Shown here piece after piece: positions 17,065-24,992 of a stretch of DNA of 26,203 nt. How positions within the stretch are numbered: position 1 is the first letter of the stretch; each line of letters opens with the position of its first letter. The notes under the pieces are model-generated. The model searched no databases. It was not told the DNA's origin and saw only the letters and a program-made list of their open reading frames with translations. The translations under genes and the position numbers were made by a program. Origin of the DNA: Phenylobacterium aquaticum. Lineage in GTDB: Bacteria; Pseudomonadota; Alphaproteobacteria; Caulobacterales; Caulobacteraceae. The stretch covers positions 1 to 26,203 of the forward strand of contig NZ_CANCLE010000042.1 of the NCBI RefSeq assembly GCF_947378715.1, in the 5' to 3' direction.

Positions 17065-17069
17065 GATTC
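17065..17069 (+). promoter_or_regulatory. GANTC methylation site upstream of divK
   Basis: A single GATTC lies 31 nt before the divK start, in the HAD-divK divergent region. CcrM methylates GANTC in Caulobacterales and the methylation state times some cell-cycle promoters. I see no complete TTAA-N7-TTAA CtrA box here, only TTTAAG at 17017-17022. The link to divK regulation is inference. Confidence 0.3.
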
Positions 17070-17099
17070 GCGCAGGCCCGAAGCATCGTCAGGACGTCA

Positions 17100-17465
17100 A
17101 TGGCCAAGAAAGTCCTCATCGTCGAGGATAACGAGCTGAACATGAAGCTGTTTCATGACCTGCTCGACGCCCAGGGCTACGAGACGCTGCAGACCCGCGA
17201 AGGCCTGCAGGCTCTGGCCCTGGCGCGGGAACACCGTCCCGACCTCATTCTCATGGACATCCAGTTGCCGGAGATCTCCGGCCTGGAGGTCACCAAGTGG
17301 CTGAAGGAAGACGACGATCTGGCCGCTATACCGGTCGTGGCCGTCACAGCCTTCGCCATGAAGGGCGATGAGGAACGCATCCGCGAAGGCGGCTGCGAGG
17401 CCTATATCTCCAAGCCGATCTCCGTGACCCACTTCCTTGAAACCATCCGCCGCCTTTTGAGCTGA
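17100..17465 (+). CDS. divK: DivK, single-domain cell-cycle response regulator
   Basis: DivK is phosphorylated by DivJ and dephosphorylated by PleC. It then controls DivL and the CckA-CtrA pathway and stimulates PleD. The 121-residue receiver is nearly identical in my recollection to Caulobacter DivK, with KKVLIVEDNELNMKLFHDLL, acceptor Asp53 in LILMDIQLPEISGLEV, switch Thr in VAVTAFAMKGDEERI and Lys in AYISKPIS. It ends at RRLLS, a few residues short of the Caulobacter protein I remember. ATG at 17100 follows AGGACG. PleD starts 4 nt after its stop, the standard Caulobacterales divK-pleD operon. Confidence 0.97.
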   Translation: MAKKVLIVEDNELNMKLFHDLLDAQGYETLQTREGLQALALAREHRPDLILMDIQLPEISGLEVTKWLKEDDDLAAIPVVAVTAFAMKGDEERIREGGCEAYISKPISVTHFLETIRRLLS

Positions 17466-17469
17466 GCCC

Positions 17470-18834
17470 ATGACCGCCCGCATCCTGGTCGTCGACGATA
17501 TCGAGGCGAACGTCCGGCTTCTCGAGGCGAAGCTGACGGCTGAGTACTATGAAGTGCTGACCGCCAGCGACGGCCCGACGGCCCTGGCGCTCGCAGCCAA
17601 GGAAAAGCCGGACATCGTCCTGCTGGACGTGATGATGCCGGGGATGGACGGTTTCCAGGTCTGTCGCCGGCTGAAGGACGACCCCGAGACCCGTCACGTG
17701 CCGGTGGTTCTGGTCACCGCCCTGGACGGACGCGCCGACCGCATCGCCGGCCTGGAGGCCGGCGCCGACGAATTCCTCACCAAGCCCATCGACGACGTCA
17801 TGCTGTTCGCCCGGGTGCGCAGCCTGACCCGGCTGAAGATGGTGATCGACGAACTGCGCGAGCGGGAGGCCTCGGGCCGCCGCATGGGCGTCATCGCCGG
17901 CGCGGCCTCGCGCCTCGGCGGCACGGGTGGCCGGGTGCTGATCGTCGACGATCACGAGCGCCAGGCCCAGCGCATCGCCGACGAATTGTCGATCGAGCAT
18001 CGGCCGGTGGTCGAGAGCGATCCGGAAAAGGCCCTGATGACCGCCCGCGGCCCGGTGGACCTGGTGATCGTCAACGCCACGGCGCGGACCTTCGACGGCC
18101 TGCGCTTCACCGCCATGCTGCGCTCGGACGAGACCACGCGGCACATCCCGGTGCTGGCGGTGGTGGATTTCGATGAACGCGCCCGGCTGGTGAAGGCCCT
18201 GGAGATCGGGGTCAACGACATCCTCTCCAAGCCGATCGATCCGCAGGAGCTGGCGGCGCGCGCCCGCACCCAGATCCGGCGCAAGCGCTACACCGACTAT
18301 CTGCGCGACAATCTCGACCACTCGCTGGAGCTGGCGGTGACCGACCAGCTCACCGGCCTGCACAACCGTCGCTACATGACCGGCCAGCTGGACGCCCTGG
18401 TCAAGCGCGCGACGCTCGGCGGCGATCCGGTGGCCTGCCTGCTGATCGACATCGACCACTTCAAGAAGATCAATGACGGCTACGGCCATGACGTCGGCGA
18501 CGAGGTGCTGCGCGAGTTCGCGGTGCGCCTGGCGTCGAACGTCCGCGCCATCGATCTGCCCTGCCGCTATGGCGGGGAGGAGTTCGTCGTGGTCATGCCC
18601 GACACCAAGATCGAGGACGCCGAGCGGATCGCCGAGCGGATCCGCCTGCACGTGGCCGGCTCGCCCTTCCGGGTGATGCACGGCGCCGAACTGCTGACCG
18701 TGACCATCTCGATCGGGGTGGCGGCGACGCTCGGCCCCAATGACAAGCCCGAGGCCCTGCTCAAGCGGGCCGACGAGGGCGTCTATGAGGCCAAGGCCTC
18801 GGGGCGCAACAAGGTCGTCTCGCGGGCCGCCTGA
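17470..18834 (+). CDS. pleD: PleD, diguanylate cyclase response regulator (REC-REC-GGDEF)
   Basis: PleD makes cyclic di-GMP at the stalked pole and drives loss of the flagellum and stalk growth. The protein has 454 residues, the same as I recall for Caulobacter PleD. Receiver 1 (about 1-130) has ILVVDDIEANVRL and acceptor Asp53 in VLLDVMMPGMDG. Receiver 2 (about 155-275) is a degenerate adaptor used for dimerisation, with Asn in place of the acceptor Asp (LVIVNATARTF). The cyclase domain has DQLTGLHNRRY, LIDIDHFKKIND and the active-site GGEEF. Five residues before it lies the RAID inhibitory site (RxxD), so product feedback is expected. ATG at 17470. Confidence 0.97.
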   Translation: MTARILVVDDIEANVRLLEAKLTAEYYEVLTASDGPTALALAAKEKPDIVLLDVMMPGMDGFQVCRRLKDDPETRHVPVVLVTALDGRADRIAGLEAGADEFLTKPIDDVMLFARVRSLTRLKMVIDELREREASGRRMGVIAGAASRLGGTGGRVLIVDDHERQAQRIADELSIEHRPVVESDPEKALMTARGPVDLVIVNATARTFDGLRFTAMLRSDETTRHIPVLAVVDFDERARLVKALEIGVNDILSKPIDPQELAARARTQIRRKRYTDYLRDNLDHSLELAVTDQLTGLHNRRYMTGQLDALVKRATLGGDPVACLLIDIDHFKKINDGYGHDVGDEVLREFAVRLASNVRAIDLPCRYGGEEFVVVMPDTKIEDAERIAERIRLHVAGSPFRVMHGAELLTVTISIGVAATLGPNDKPEALLKRADEGVYEAKASGRNKVVSRAA

Positions 18835-18845
18835 GCCGGCATACG

Positions 18846-18880
18846 AAAAACGCCCGGCCTTGCGGTCCGGGCGTTTCGAC
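18846..18880. terminator. Bidirectional terminator between pleD and rpmG
   Basis: A perfect 10 bp stem AAACGCCCGG (18848-18857) and CCGGGCGTTT (18867-18876) with a 9-nt loop. On the minus strand it ends in TTTTTCGTAT (good for rpmG); on the plus strand only GTTTCG (weaker, for pleD). It lies exactly between the two convergent genes. Confidence 0.85.
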
Positions 18881-18902
18881 TACAGACCTGGAGAGGGTCC
18901 GC

Positions 18903-19070
18903 TTACTTAATCTTGCCTTCCTTGAACTCGACATGCTTGCGCACGACCGGGTCGTACTTCTTCATGACGAGCTTGTCGGTCTTGGTGCGGGCGTTCTTCT
19001 TGGTCACGTAGAAGAAGCCGGTGTCCGCCGTGGAATTCAGGCGGATCTTAATTGAGGCGGGCTTCGCCAT
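18903..19070 (-). CDS. rpmG: 50S ribosomal protein L33
   Basis: A 55-residue protein of the large ribosomal subunit. The sequence starts MAKPASIKIRLNSTADTGFF, continues YVTKKNARTKTDKLVMKKYDP and ends RKHVEFKEGKIK, which is the cysteine-free (zinc-independent) L33 form with its typical length. ATG at 19068-19070 follows GAGGACC. It has the terminator at 18846-18880 behind it and a NUDIX gene about 110 nt upstream on the same strand. The gene is below the usual length cut-off of simple ORF calling. Confidence 0.97.
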   Translation of the reverse strand: MAKPASIKIRLNSTADTGFFYVTKKNARTKTDKLVMKKYDPVVRKHVEFKEGKIK

Positions 19071-19182
19071 GGTCGGTCCTCGGGCGGGGCCGGGGCGCGA
19101 AGCGCCGGCAGGTGTTCTGAAGAGCCGCGGAAAATACGAATCCCGCGAGCAAAGTCAATGCGCACGCCGAATATCGTGAAAA

Positions 19183-19893
19183 TCAGAGATGACGCATCCG
19201 CGGCGCCCCGGCGGTGAAGCGCATATAGGGCACCGGACGGCCGGGATCCTCGAGCCTGGCGACCGTCTCCTTGATCACCGCGCGGGTGACCATCGGCAGG
19301 GGAAGCTCCAGGGCGTCGTCGAACTCGAACCAGGCGATCTCTTCCAGTTCGCCGCAGTCGGGCTGGCGATCCAGGCTGATCAGGCGCTCGGCGTCGGCCA
19401 TCAGGAACCAGGTGTCGAACCGCTTGGCCAGCATGGGCGGGGTGACGGCGCGATAGATGATCGACAGCGCCTCCAGGTCGGGCAGGGCGCCCTGGGCCAG
19501 GAATTCCCGCCAGGGGCCGGCGATGGGGCGGGGATCGGCCTTGCGGGCCAACAGCAGTCCCGCCTCCTCGAAGGTCTCACGCACCGCGGCCAGAGCCAGG
19601 GCGCGGCCACGGGAGCCCTTGTGGCCCTCCAGCTTGGCGGCGACGTCGGGCGTCAGGTCGGTGGCGTAGGGCGCGCGGAAGTCGGCCTTGTCGATGCGCC
19701 CCCCCGGGAACACCCACAGGTTCGGCATGAAGTCGTGGCCGCCATGCCGCTTGCCCATCAGCACCCGGGGCTTGGCCCCGTCGCGGCGGACGATGAACAG
19801 GGTGGCGGCGTCGCGCGGGCGGACGGCGGGGGTCCCGGGCGCGCGTTGACGGCCGCCTTCGGGCGGCCGTTTGGCAAGGATCGGATCACTCAT
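19183..19893 (-). CDS. NUDIX hydrolase (NUDT19/CoA-diphosphatase-like type)
   Basis: NUDIX enzymes hydrolyse nucleoside diphosphates linked to another group. In this 236-residue protein the fold starts at DAATLFIVRRDG; LWVFPGGRIDKAD marks the front of the Nudix box, and the catalytic helix is AAVRETFEEAGLLLA (about residues 102-116). Between these two halves lies an insert of some 35 residues, which breaks the contiguous Nudix consensus and resembles eukaryotic NUDT19-like and related bacterial proteins. The substrate is therefore unclear. The C-terminus contains YMRFTAGAPRMRHL. ATG at 19891-19893. It lies 68 nt after rnr and before rpmG, the same order as in other alphaproteobacteria as I recall it. 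Confidence 0.88.
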   Translation of the reverse strand: MSDPILAKRPPEGGRQRAPGTPAVRPRDAATLFIVRRDGAKPRVLMGKRHGGHDFMPNLWVFPGGRIDKADFRAPYATDLTPDVAAKLEGHKGSRGRALALAAVRETFEEAGLLLARKADPRPIAGPWREFLAQGALPDLEALSIIYRAVTPPMLAKRFDTWFLMADAERLISLDRQPDCGELEEIAWFEFDDALELPLPMVTRAVIKETVARLEDPGRPVPYMRFTAGAPRMRHL

Positions 19894-19961
19894 GAAACAA
19901 CTGTATGACTGTCGGGCGCCTGAGGAAACGGCGCCGTAGGGTCAATCTTCGAGACGAGGAT

Positions 19962-22274
19962 TCACCGCCGCTTGCCCTTGCGCACGCCCCGGGGCGGACC
20001 GCCCTGGCGCTTGGCGTCCATGGCGCCGGGGACCCGGCCGCGCTGGGCCAGCCGGGGGCGGGGGGAACTGGCGTCCGGCGGGGCCGGCTCGCTGACCATT
20101 TCGAACAGCAGGCCGCCGGTGATCGGGGTGGCCTCCAAGAGCTTCACATTGACCTTCATGCCTAGCGGCCAGCGGGCGCCGGAGCGTTCGCCGACCAGGG
20201 CGTGCATGCGGTCGTCATGGATGAAGAACTCGCCGCCCAGCTTGGAGATCGGGACCAGGCCGTCGGCGCCGGTCTCGTCCAGGCGGATGAACAGGCCAAA
20301 GCGCGTGACCCCGGTGATGCGGCCGGGGAACTCGGCCCCCACCCGGTCGGCCAGGAAGGCGGCGACATAGCGGTCGGTGGCGTCGCGTTCGGCGGCCATG
20401 GCCCGGCGCTCAGCCACCGTGATCTGCTCGGCGGTGTCCTTCATCTGGGAGATGTCGCGGTCCGAAAGGCCGTCGGCCCCGAAGCCCAGGGCGGAGATCA
20501 GGCCCCGGTGGACGATCAGGTCGGCATAGCGGCGGATCGGCGAGGTGAAGTGGGCGTAGCGCTGCAGGTTCAGGCCGAAGTGGCCGATGTTCTCGGTGGA
20601 ATAGACCGCCTGCATCTGGGAGCGCAGCACCACCTCATTGATGATGTCGGCGTGGGGGCTCTCGCGGGTCTCGCCCAGCAGCTTGTTGAAGCGGTCGGTG
20701 CGCGGCGCCTCGCCCTTGGACCAGGGGATGCCCAGGGTGGCCAGGAACTCGGCCAGCGACTGGACCTTCTCGGCGCTGGGGGTGTCGTGGATGCGGTAGA
20801 TCAGCGGGGTGCGCTTGGCCTCCAGCATCTCGGCGGCGCAGACATTGGCCTGGACCATCATCTCCTCGATCAGCCGGTGGGCCTCCAGCGAGGCGCGGGG
20901 CTGGATGGAGGCGACCTCGCCGGCCGCATTGATGATGATCCGCCGCTCCATGCTCTCGATGGCGAGCGGCGAACGGGCGAGCCGGCCCTTCAGCATGATG
21001 TGATAGGCGGCCCACAGGGGCTTCAGTATGGGCTCCAGCAGCGGGCCGGTGACATCGTCCGTCTGGCCGTCGATTGCGGCCTGCGCCTGCTCGTAGGAGA
21101 GCTTGGCGGCCGAGCGCATCAGGCCGCGAACGAACTTGTGGCCGCGCTTTCGCCCTTGCGCGTCGAACACCATCCTCACGGCCAGGCAGGCGCGGGCCTC
21201 GCCGAGCCGCAGGGAGCACAGGCCGTTGGACAGGCGCTCGGGGAGCATGGGCTCCACCCGGTCGGGAAAATAGACGCTGTTGGCCTTTTCCCGGGCTTCC
21301 TTGTCCAGCGCCGAGGCCGGGCGGACGTAAGCCGCGACGTCGGCGATGGCCACCCAGACCACGCAGCCGCCGGGATTGTCCGCCGCGTCGTCCGGCTGGG
21401 CGTAGACCGCGTCGTCGTGGTCGCGGGCGTCGGCGGGGTCGATGGTGATCAGGGGGATGTCGCGCAGGTCCTCGCGGCCCGACAGGGTCGGGGGCTCGGC
21501 GGCTTCGGCTTCCGCCTCGGCCTCGGCGGAGAAGCCGGTCGGGATGCCATGGGAATGGATGGCGATCAGGGAGGCGGCGCGGGGCTGGTCCTCGCGGCCG
21601 ACGATTTCCAGGATCTTGCCGCGTTTGGGACCATAGCGCTGTTCCGAGGCGCCGACCGAGGCCAGGACCAGGTCGCCGTCGCGCAGGTCGCGGGCCTCGG
21701 CCTCGGGGATCAGCAGGCTTTCCTTGGACTTGCGGTCGACCGGTTCGACCCGGGTTTCGCGCCGGGCCTTGCGGATGACGCCCAGCACCTTGTGGGCGCT
21801 GGCCCCCAGCCGCTTGATCAGTCGGGCCTCGAGTTCACCGTTCTCCAGCCGCTCGAAGCGGACCAGCAGCCGGTCGCCCAGGCCCGGCGCGCCGCCGACG
21901 GGAGCGGAGCGGTCCGGCGCGAGCCGGATCAGGGGGGCGTCCTCGGCCCGGGTCAGGCGGACCATCAGCTCGCCGTCCGCGTCGCGCTCGGTGACGTCGA
22001 CCACGCCCACGGGGGGCACGGCGCCGGCCTCCGCGAAGCCCTTGCGGCCGCGACGGCCGAGTGAGCCGTCCGCCTCCAGGCCGCGCAGCATCTCGCGCAG
22101 GGCCTTGCGCTCGGCGCCCTTGAGACCGAACGCCTTGGCGATGTCGGCCTTCTCGGACTCGCCGGCCTCGCGGATGAACCGGATCAGGGTCTCGCGGTCA
22201 GGCAGGCCCTGGGGGACCTTGGTCGAGGGTTTCGAGGTGAAGCGGGACGCCTTGGGCGCGCGGGGTTTGGCCAT
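19962..22274 (-). CDS. rnr: Ribonuclease R (3'-5' exoribonuclease)
   Basis: RNase R degrades structured RNA processively from the 3' end. The protein (770 residues from ATG at 22272-22274) has a basic N-terminus and a winged-helix domain (DRETLIRFIREAGESEKADI). The cold-shock domains come next, then the RNB catalytic domain with metal-binding Asp residues in IDPADARDHDDAVYA (about 279-288) and RYAHFTSPIRRYADLIVHR. An S1 domain (GRITGVTRFGLFIRLDE, about 645-725) and a Lys/Arg-rich tail (RGVRKGKRR) finish it. An acidic low-complexity insert (SAEAEAEAEAAEPP) sits just before RNB. The upstream ATG at 22340 would add 22 unrelated residues; AAGG before 22274 supports the shorter form. Confidence 0.95.
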   Translation of the reverse strand: MAKPRAPKASRFTSKPSTKVPQGLPDRETLIRFIREAGESEKADIAKAFGLKGAERKALREMLRGLEADGSLGRRGRKGFAEAGAVPPVGVVDVTERDADGELMVRLTRAEDAPLIRLAPDRSAPVGGAPGLGDRLLVRFERLENGELEARLIKRLGASAHKVLGVIRKARRETRVEPVDRKSKESLLIPEAEARDLRDGDLVLASVGASEQRYGPKRGKILEIVGREDQPRAASLIAIHSHGIPTGFSAEAEAEAEAAEPPTLSGREDLRDIPLITIDPADARDHDDAVYAQPDDAADNPGGCVVWVAIADVAAYVRPASALDKEAREKANSVYFPDRVEPMLPERLSNGLCSLRLGEARACLAVRMVFDAQGRKRGHKFVRGLMRSAAKLSYEQAQAAIDGQTDDVTGPLLEPILKPLWAAYHIMLKGRLARSPLAIESMERRIIINAAGEVASIQPRASLEAHRLIEEMMVQANVCAAEMLEAKRTPLIYRIHDTPSAEKVQSLAEFLATLGIPWSKGEAPRTDRFNKLLGETRESPHADIINEVVLRSQMQAVYSTENIGHFGLNLQRYAHFTSPIRRYADLIVHRGLISALGFGADGLSDRDISQMKDTAEQITVAERRAMAAERDATDRYVAAFLADRVGAEFPGRITGVTRFGLFIRLDETGADGLVPISKLGGEFFIHDDRMHALVGERSGARWPLGMKVNVKLLEATPITGGLLFEMVSEPAPPDASSPRPRLAQRGRVPGAMDAKRQGGPPRGVRKGKRR

Positions 22275-22623
22275 GGCGCCTTGTAACGCGGAATCAGGGC
22301 CGGCGTCGCCGTCCTCCAACGACCGTCTTTCGACTTGCACATTGCGTTCTTACTAAACATATAGATACTGATAATCGACAGCGGCGTTTCAAGCCGCTGC
22401 GACTTGGCCCTGGTTCTGTCCCGACTGTGACTGAGATGCATCCGCTTCGTTTCGCCCCCGTCGCGCCCGGCAATGATCGACCGGGCGCTGCAATGAAGAC
22501 GTCATCAAAACAACAGCTTGGCCGGGCGATTTCGCCCCATGGCCGAGCCGAACCTCCCCGCCGCCCGGCGCTCCACGCGCCGACCTGACATCCGGGCGCG
22601 CGCGCCCCAGAGGACCTGAGACC
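22275..22623. other. Divergent intergenic region rnr / GT2-GtrA
   Basis: About 350 nt with no supported gene. It contains an AT-rich patch at 22345-22376. On the plus strand TTGCAC (22335-22340) and TATAGA (22360-22365) are a weak promoter with a long 19-nt spacer. Hairpins are CAGCGGC/GCCGCTG (22379-22385 and 22393-22399, 7 nt loop) and GGGCGA-tt-TCGCCC (22524-22537). Neither has a T-run. If the promoter is real, the glycosyltransferase mRNA has a leader of about 250 nt. Confidence 0.4.
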
Positions 22624-23811
22624 ATGACCGAGCCGGTCCCCCGGCGCGCGGCTTCCGCGCGCGTCGATCACGACCCCCGCGCCCCGAACCTGTCGGTGGT
22701 GATCTGCGTCCTCGATGAGGCCGAGGCGATTGGCGCCGTACTGGACGAGCTGACCGCCGAACTCGCGGGCCTGTCCTTCGAGGTCCTGGTGGTCGACGAT
22801 TCCGTCGATCAGGAGACCAGCTGGGTGGTGCGGGGGCGAGGCTTGCGCGACCCGCGCATCCGCCTGATCCGCAGGGCCGGCGCCCGGGGGCTGGCCTCGG
22901 CGGCCATCGCGGGCTGGGACGCCGCGCGGGGCGAGGTGCTGGCCCTGATGGACGGCGACGGTCAGCATGATCCGCGCCTGATCCGCCAGCTGTTGGCCAG
23001 CCTGGAGGCGACCGGGGCGGAGGTGGCGACGGCCAGTCGCTACATGACCCCGGCCGGCAGCGGCCTATCCGGCTTTCGCGACGCCATCAGCCGGATTGGC
23101 ACCCGCGCCGCCCAGGCGCTGATCGGGGCTCGGGTGACCGATCCCCTGAGCGGCCTGTTCCTGATGCGCCGAGCCTGGTTCGAGGCCGTGCGCGGATCGC
23201 TGACCGGGGTCGGGTTCAAGATTCTGGTCGATGTGCTGACCTCCGGGGGCCGTACGCCTCAGGTGGTCGAGGCCCCGACGGCCCTGCGCACCCGTCTCGG
23301 CGGCGCCTCGAAGCTGGACCTGCGGGTGATGGCCGATCTGGCCGGCCTGCTGGTGGAGAAGCGGACCCGGGGGCTGATCCCCGCGCGGCTGGCCATGTTC
23401 CTGGGCGTCGGCGTCAGCGGACTGATGGCCCACCTGGCGGTGCTGTTGAGCGGCCAGGCGGCGGGGCTCAGCCTCTGGGCCGCCCAGGCCCTGGCGATCT
23501 TCACGGCCATGAGCTGGAACTTCTGGGCCAATAACCTGCTGACCTTCCGCGACCAGCGGCTGCGCGGCCGCGCGGCCCTGGCGGGGCTGGGTCGCTTCTA
23601 TGCGGGCTGTCTGGTCGGCGCGGTCGTCAGCGAGGCCATGGCCATGGGGCTGAACGTCCTGGGGGTTCCTGGCGTGGCGGCGGGTCTGATGGGCGCGGCC
23701 GGCGGCGGTCTGTTCAATTTCGCCGCCGCCCGGGTCGGCGTGTGGCGTAGAGCGTCGACGGGTCCTGCGCCGAACCCTGAGACGCCGGTCTGGCGGGAGG
23801 CCGAGGCGTGA
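22624..23811 (+). CDS. GT2 glycosyltransferase (DPM1-like) fused to a GtrA membrane domain
   Basis: The N-terminal 230 residues are a GT-A fold glycosyltransferase of the dolichol/polyprenyl-phosphate type, with LSVVICVLDEAEAIGAVL, FEVLVVDDSVD and the metal-binding LMDGDGQHDP (about 107-116). DPLSGLFLMRR and GFKILVDVL follow. Such enzymes load a sugar onto undecaprenyl phosphate. Residues about 258-375 form a GtrA domain of four hydrophobic helices with the hallmark AMSWNFWANNLLTFRD, thought to move or help flip the lipid-linked sugar. ATG at 22624 follows GAGGACC. It heads a three-gene unit and its TGA overlaps the next start (GTGA). Confidence 0.93.
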   Translation: MTEPVPRRAASARVDHDPRAPNLSVVICVLDEAEAIGAVLDELTAELAGLSFEVLVVDDSVDQETSWVVRGRGLRDPRIRLIRRAGARGLASAAIAGWDAARGEVLALMDGDGQHDPRLIRQLLASLEATGAEVATASRYMTPAGSGLSGFRDAISRIGTRAAQALIGARVTDPLSGLFLMRRAWFEAVRGSLTGVGFKILVDVLTSGGRTPQVVEAPTALRTRLGGASKLDLRVMADLAGLLVEKRTRGLIPARLAMFLGVGVSGLMAHLAVLLSGQAAGLSLWAAQALAIFTAMSWNFWANNLLTFRDQRLRGRAALAGLGRFYAGCLVGAVVSEAMAMGLNVLGVPGVAAGLMGAAGGGLFNFAAARVGVWRRASTGPAPNPETPVWREAEA

Positions 23812-24992
23812 GCGAGCTCCGCTATGGCGCCGCCGCCCCGCCGATCGCCCGCCCGCGCCCACGGATCGCCATTCCCGGCGGCTGGGGCCTGCTGATCTTC
23901 AGCCTGCCGGTGCTGAGCGGCCTGGTGAACCGGGTGGTGCGCGGCGGGGTCTGGTTCACCGACTATGACGCCCTGGTCTGCGGGGCCGAGCGGGTTCGCT
24001 CCGGCGTCGGGCTTTATGACCAGGCCGTCCCCTGCGCCGATCCTAACGCCGCCGCCTTCGTCTACGGCCCCTGGGTCGCCAGGCTCACCGCCGGCCTGCT
24101 GGGGGTGTTCGGTCACTCCGGCCTGATGGCCCTCTATCTCGCCCTCTATGCCGGGGCCGCCGCCCTGGTGGTCTGGGCCGCCTGCCTGCGGCGCGAGACG
24201 CCGGGCGCACCGCGCGATCGGGCGCGGTTCATGGCCGTGGTGTCGGGCAGCGCAGTGACCACAGGCAATATCGCCCTGCCGCTGCACGCCGGCGTCGTCG
24301 CCGCCGGTCTGGTCTTCGCCCGCGCGCCCTGGCTGTTCGTGCTGGCGGTGGCCGCCGCCGGGGCCGTGAAGCCGGTGTTCCTGACCTATCTGGCCGTACT
24401 GGTGCTGGCCCGGCGCAGCCCGGCCTGGCGGGTGGGCGCTGTGGCGCTGGGTCTCGGTCTGGGGCTCGCGCCGACGGTGCTGTTCGCCGGCGGCGGCGGA
24501 CCGGAGGTCGCGGCCTGGCGAGCGCTGCTGTCGCACTTCGTCTATCAGGTCACCCCCGGCGACGGGTTGTTCGGCTGGCTGACCCTGGCCGGCGTGCCAA
24601 CCGAGGGGGCGCCCGGCGTCGCCCTGGCGCTGTTGTGGGCGGCCCTGATGACCTTCTGCGGCCTGGTCATCGCCGAGCGTGGCCGGCTGCTGGACGAGCA
24701 ACGCCTGTGGCTGGGCCTGGCCTGCGCCGTGCTCGCCAATCCCCGACTGATGAGCGAGGACGTGTTCCTGCTGGGACCGGGCCTGCTGGTCGCCGTCAGC
24801 GCGATCCGTCCGCGCCAGCCCAAGGCGGCGCTGTGGGCGGGGTGGGCGGTCGCGGCGGCCTGTGTCTTCTCGCTGGCCGGGCATCTGCTGGATTTCGCCG
24901 ACTATGGCTCGCCACTGGGCATGCTGGCCCTGGGCGGGGTGATGATCGCCTGCGGCGCGGCCAGCGCCCTGCCACGGGCCCGCGCCGCGTGA
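23808..24992 (+). CDS. Polytopic membrane protein, GT87/DUF2029-like, first of a tandem pair
   Basis: A 394-residue protein with about 8-10 hydrophobic segments. After the first membrane helix comes an acidic loop (GGVWFTDYDALVCGAERV), the position where GT-C glycosyltransferases carry catalytic acids. Then AFVYGPW, AVTTGNIALPLHAGVV, AVKPVFLTYL, GGPEVAAWRALL and VLANPRLMSEDVFLLGP. The layout (D-x-D loop after TM1, LY, VYGP, GN, KP) suggests the GT87 family using polyprenyl-phosphate sugars, but the assignment is by pattern only. GTG at 23808-23810 overlaps the GT2-GtrA stop by 4 nt. The following gene is clearly a paralogue. Likely role: transfer of the sugar made available by the GT2-GtrA protein to an envelope glycan. 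Confidence 0.8.
   Translation: MSELRYGAAAPPIARPRPRIAIPGGWGLLIFSLPVLSGLVNRVVRGGVWFTDYDALVCGAERVRSGVGLYDQAVPCADPNAAAFVYGPWVARLTAGLLGVFGHSGLMALYLALYAGAAALVVWAACLRRETPGAPRDRARFMAVVSGSAVTTGNIALPLHAGVVAAGLVFARAPWLFVLAVAAAGAVKPVFLTYLAVLVLARRSPAWRVGAVALGLGLGLAPTVLFAGGGGPEVAAWRALLSHFVYQVTPGDGLFGWLTLAGVPTEGAPGVALALLWAALMTFCGLVIAERGRLLDEQRLWLGLACAVLANPRLMSEDVFLLGPGLLVAVSAIRPRQPKAALWAGWAVAAACVFSLAGHLLDFADYGSPLGMLALGGVMIACGAASALPRARAA

Noticed and set aside
20202..22064. A 620-codon plus-strand open frame opposite rnr
   Set aside because: Shadow of the RNase R gene with the composition of an antisense high-GC frame; no family features.
24635..24988. N-terminal extension of the second GT87-like gene
   Set aside because: It lies inside the coding region of the first paralogue in another frame; the GTG at 24989 overlapping the previous stop fits the paralogue's own start.
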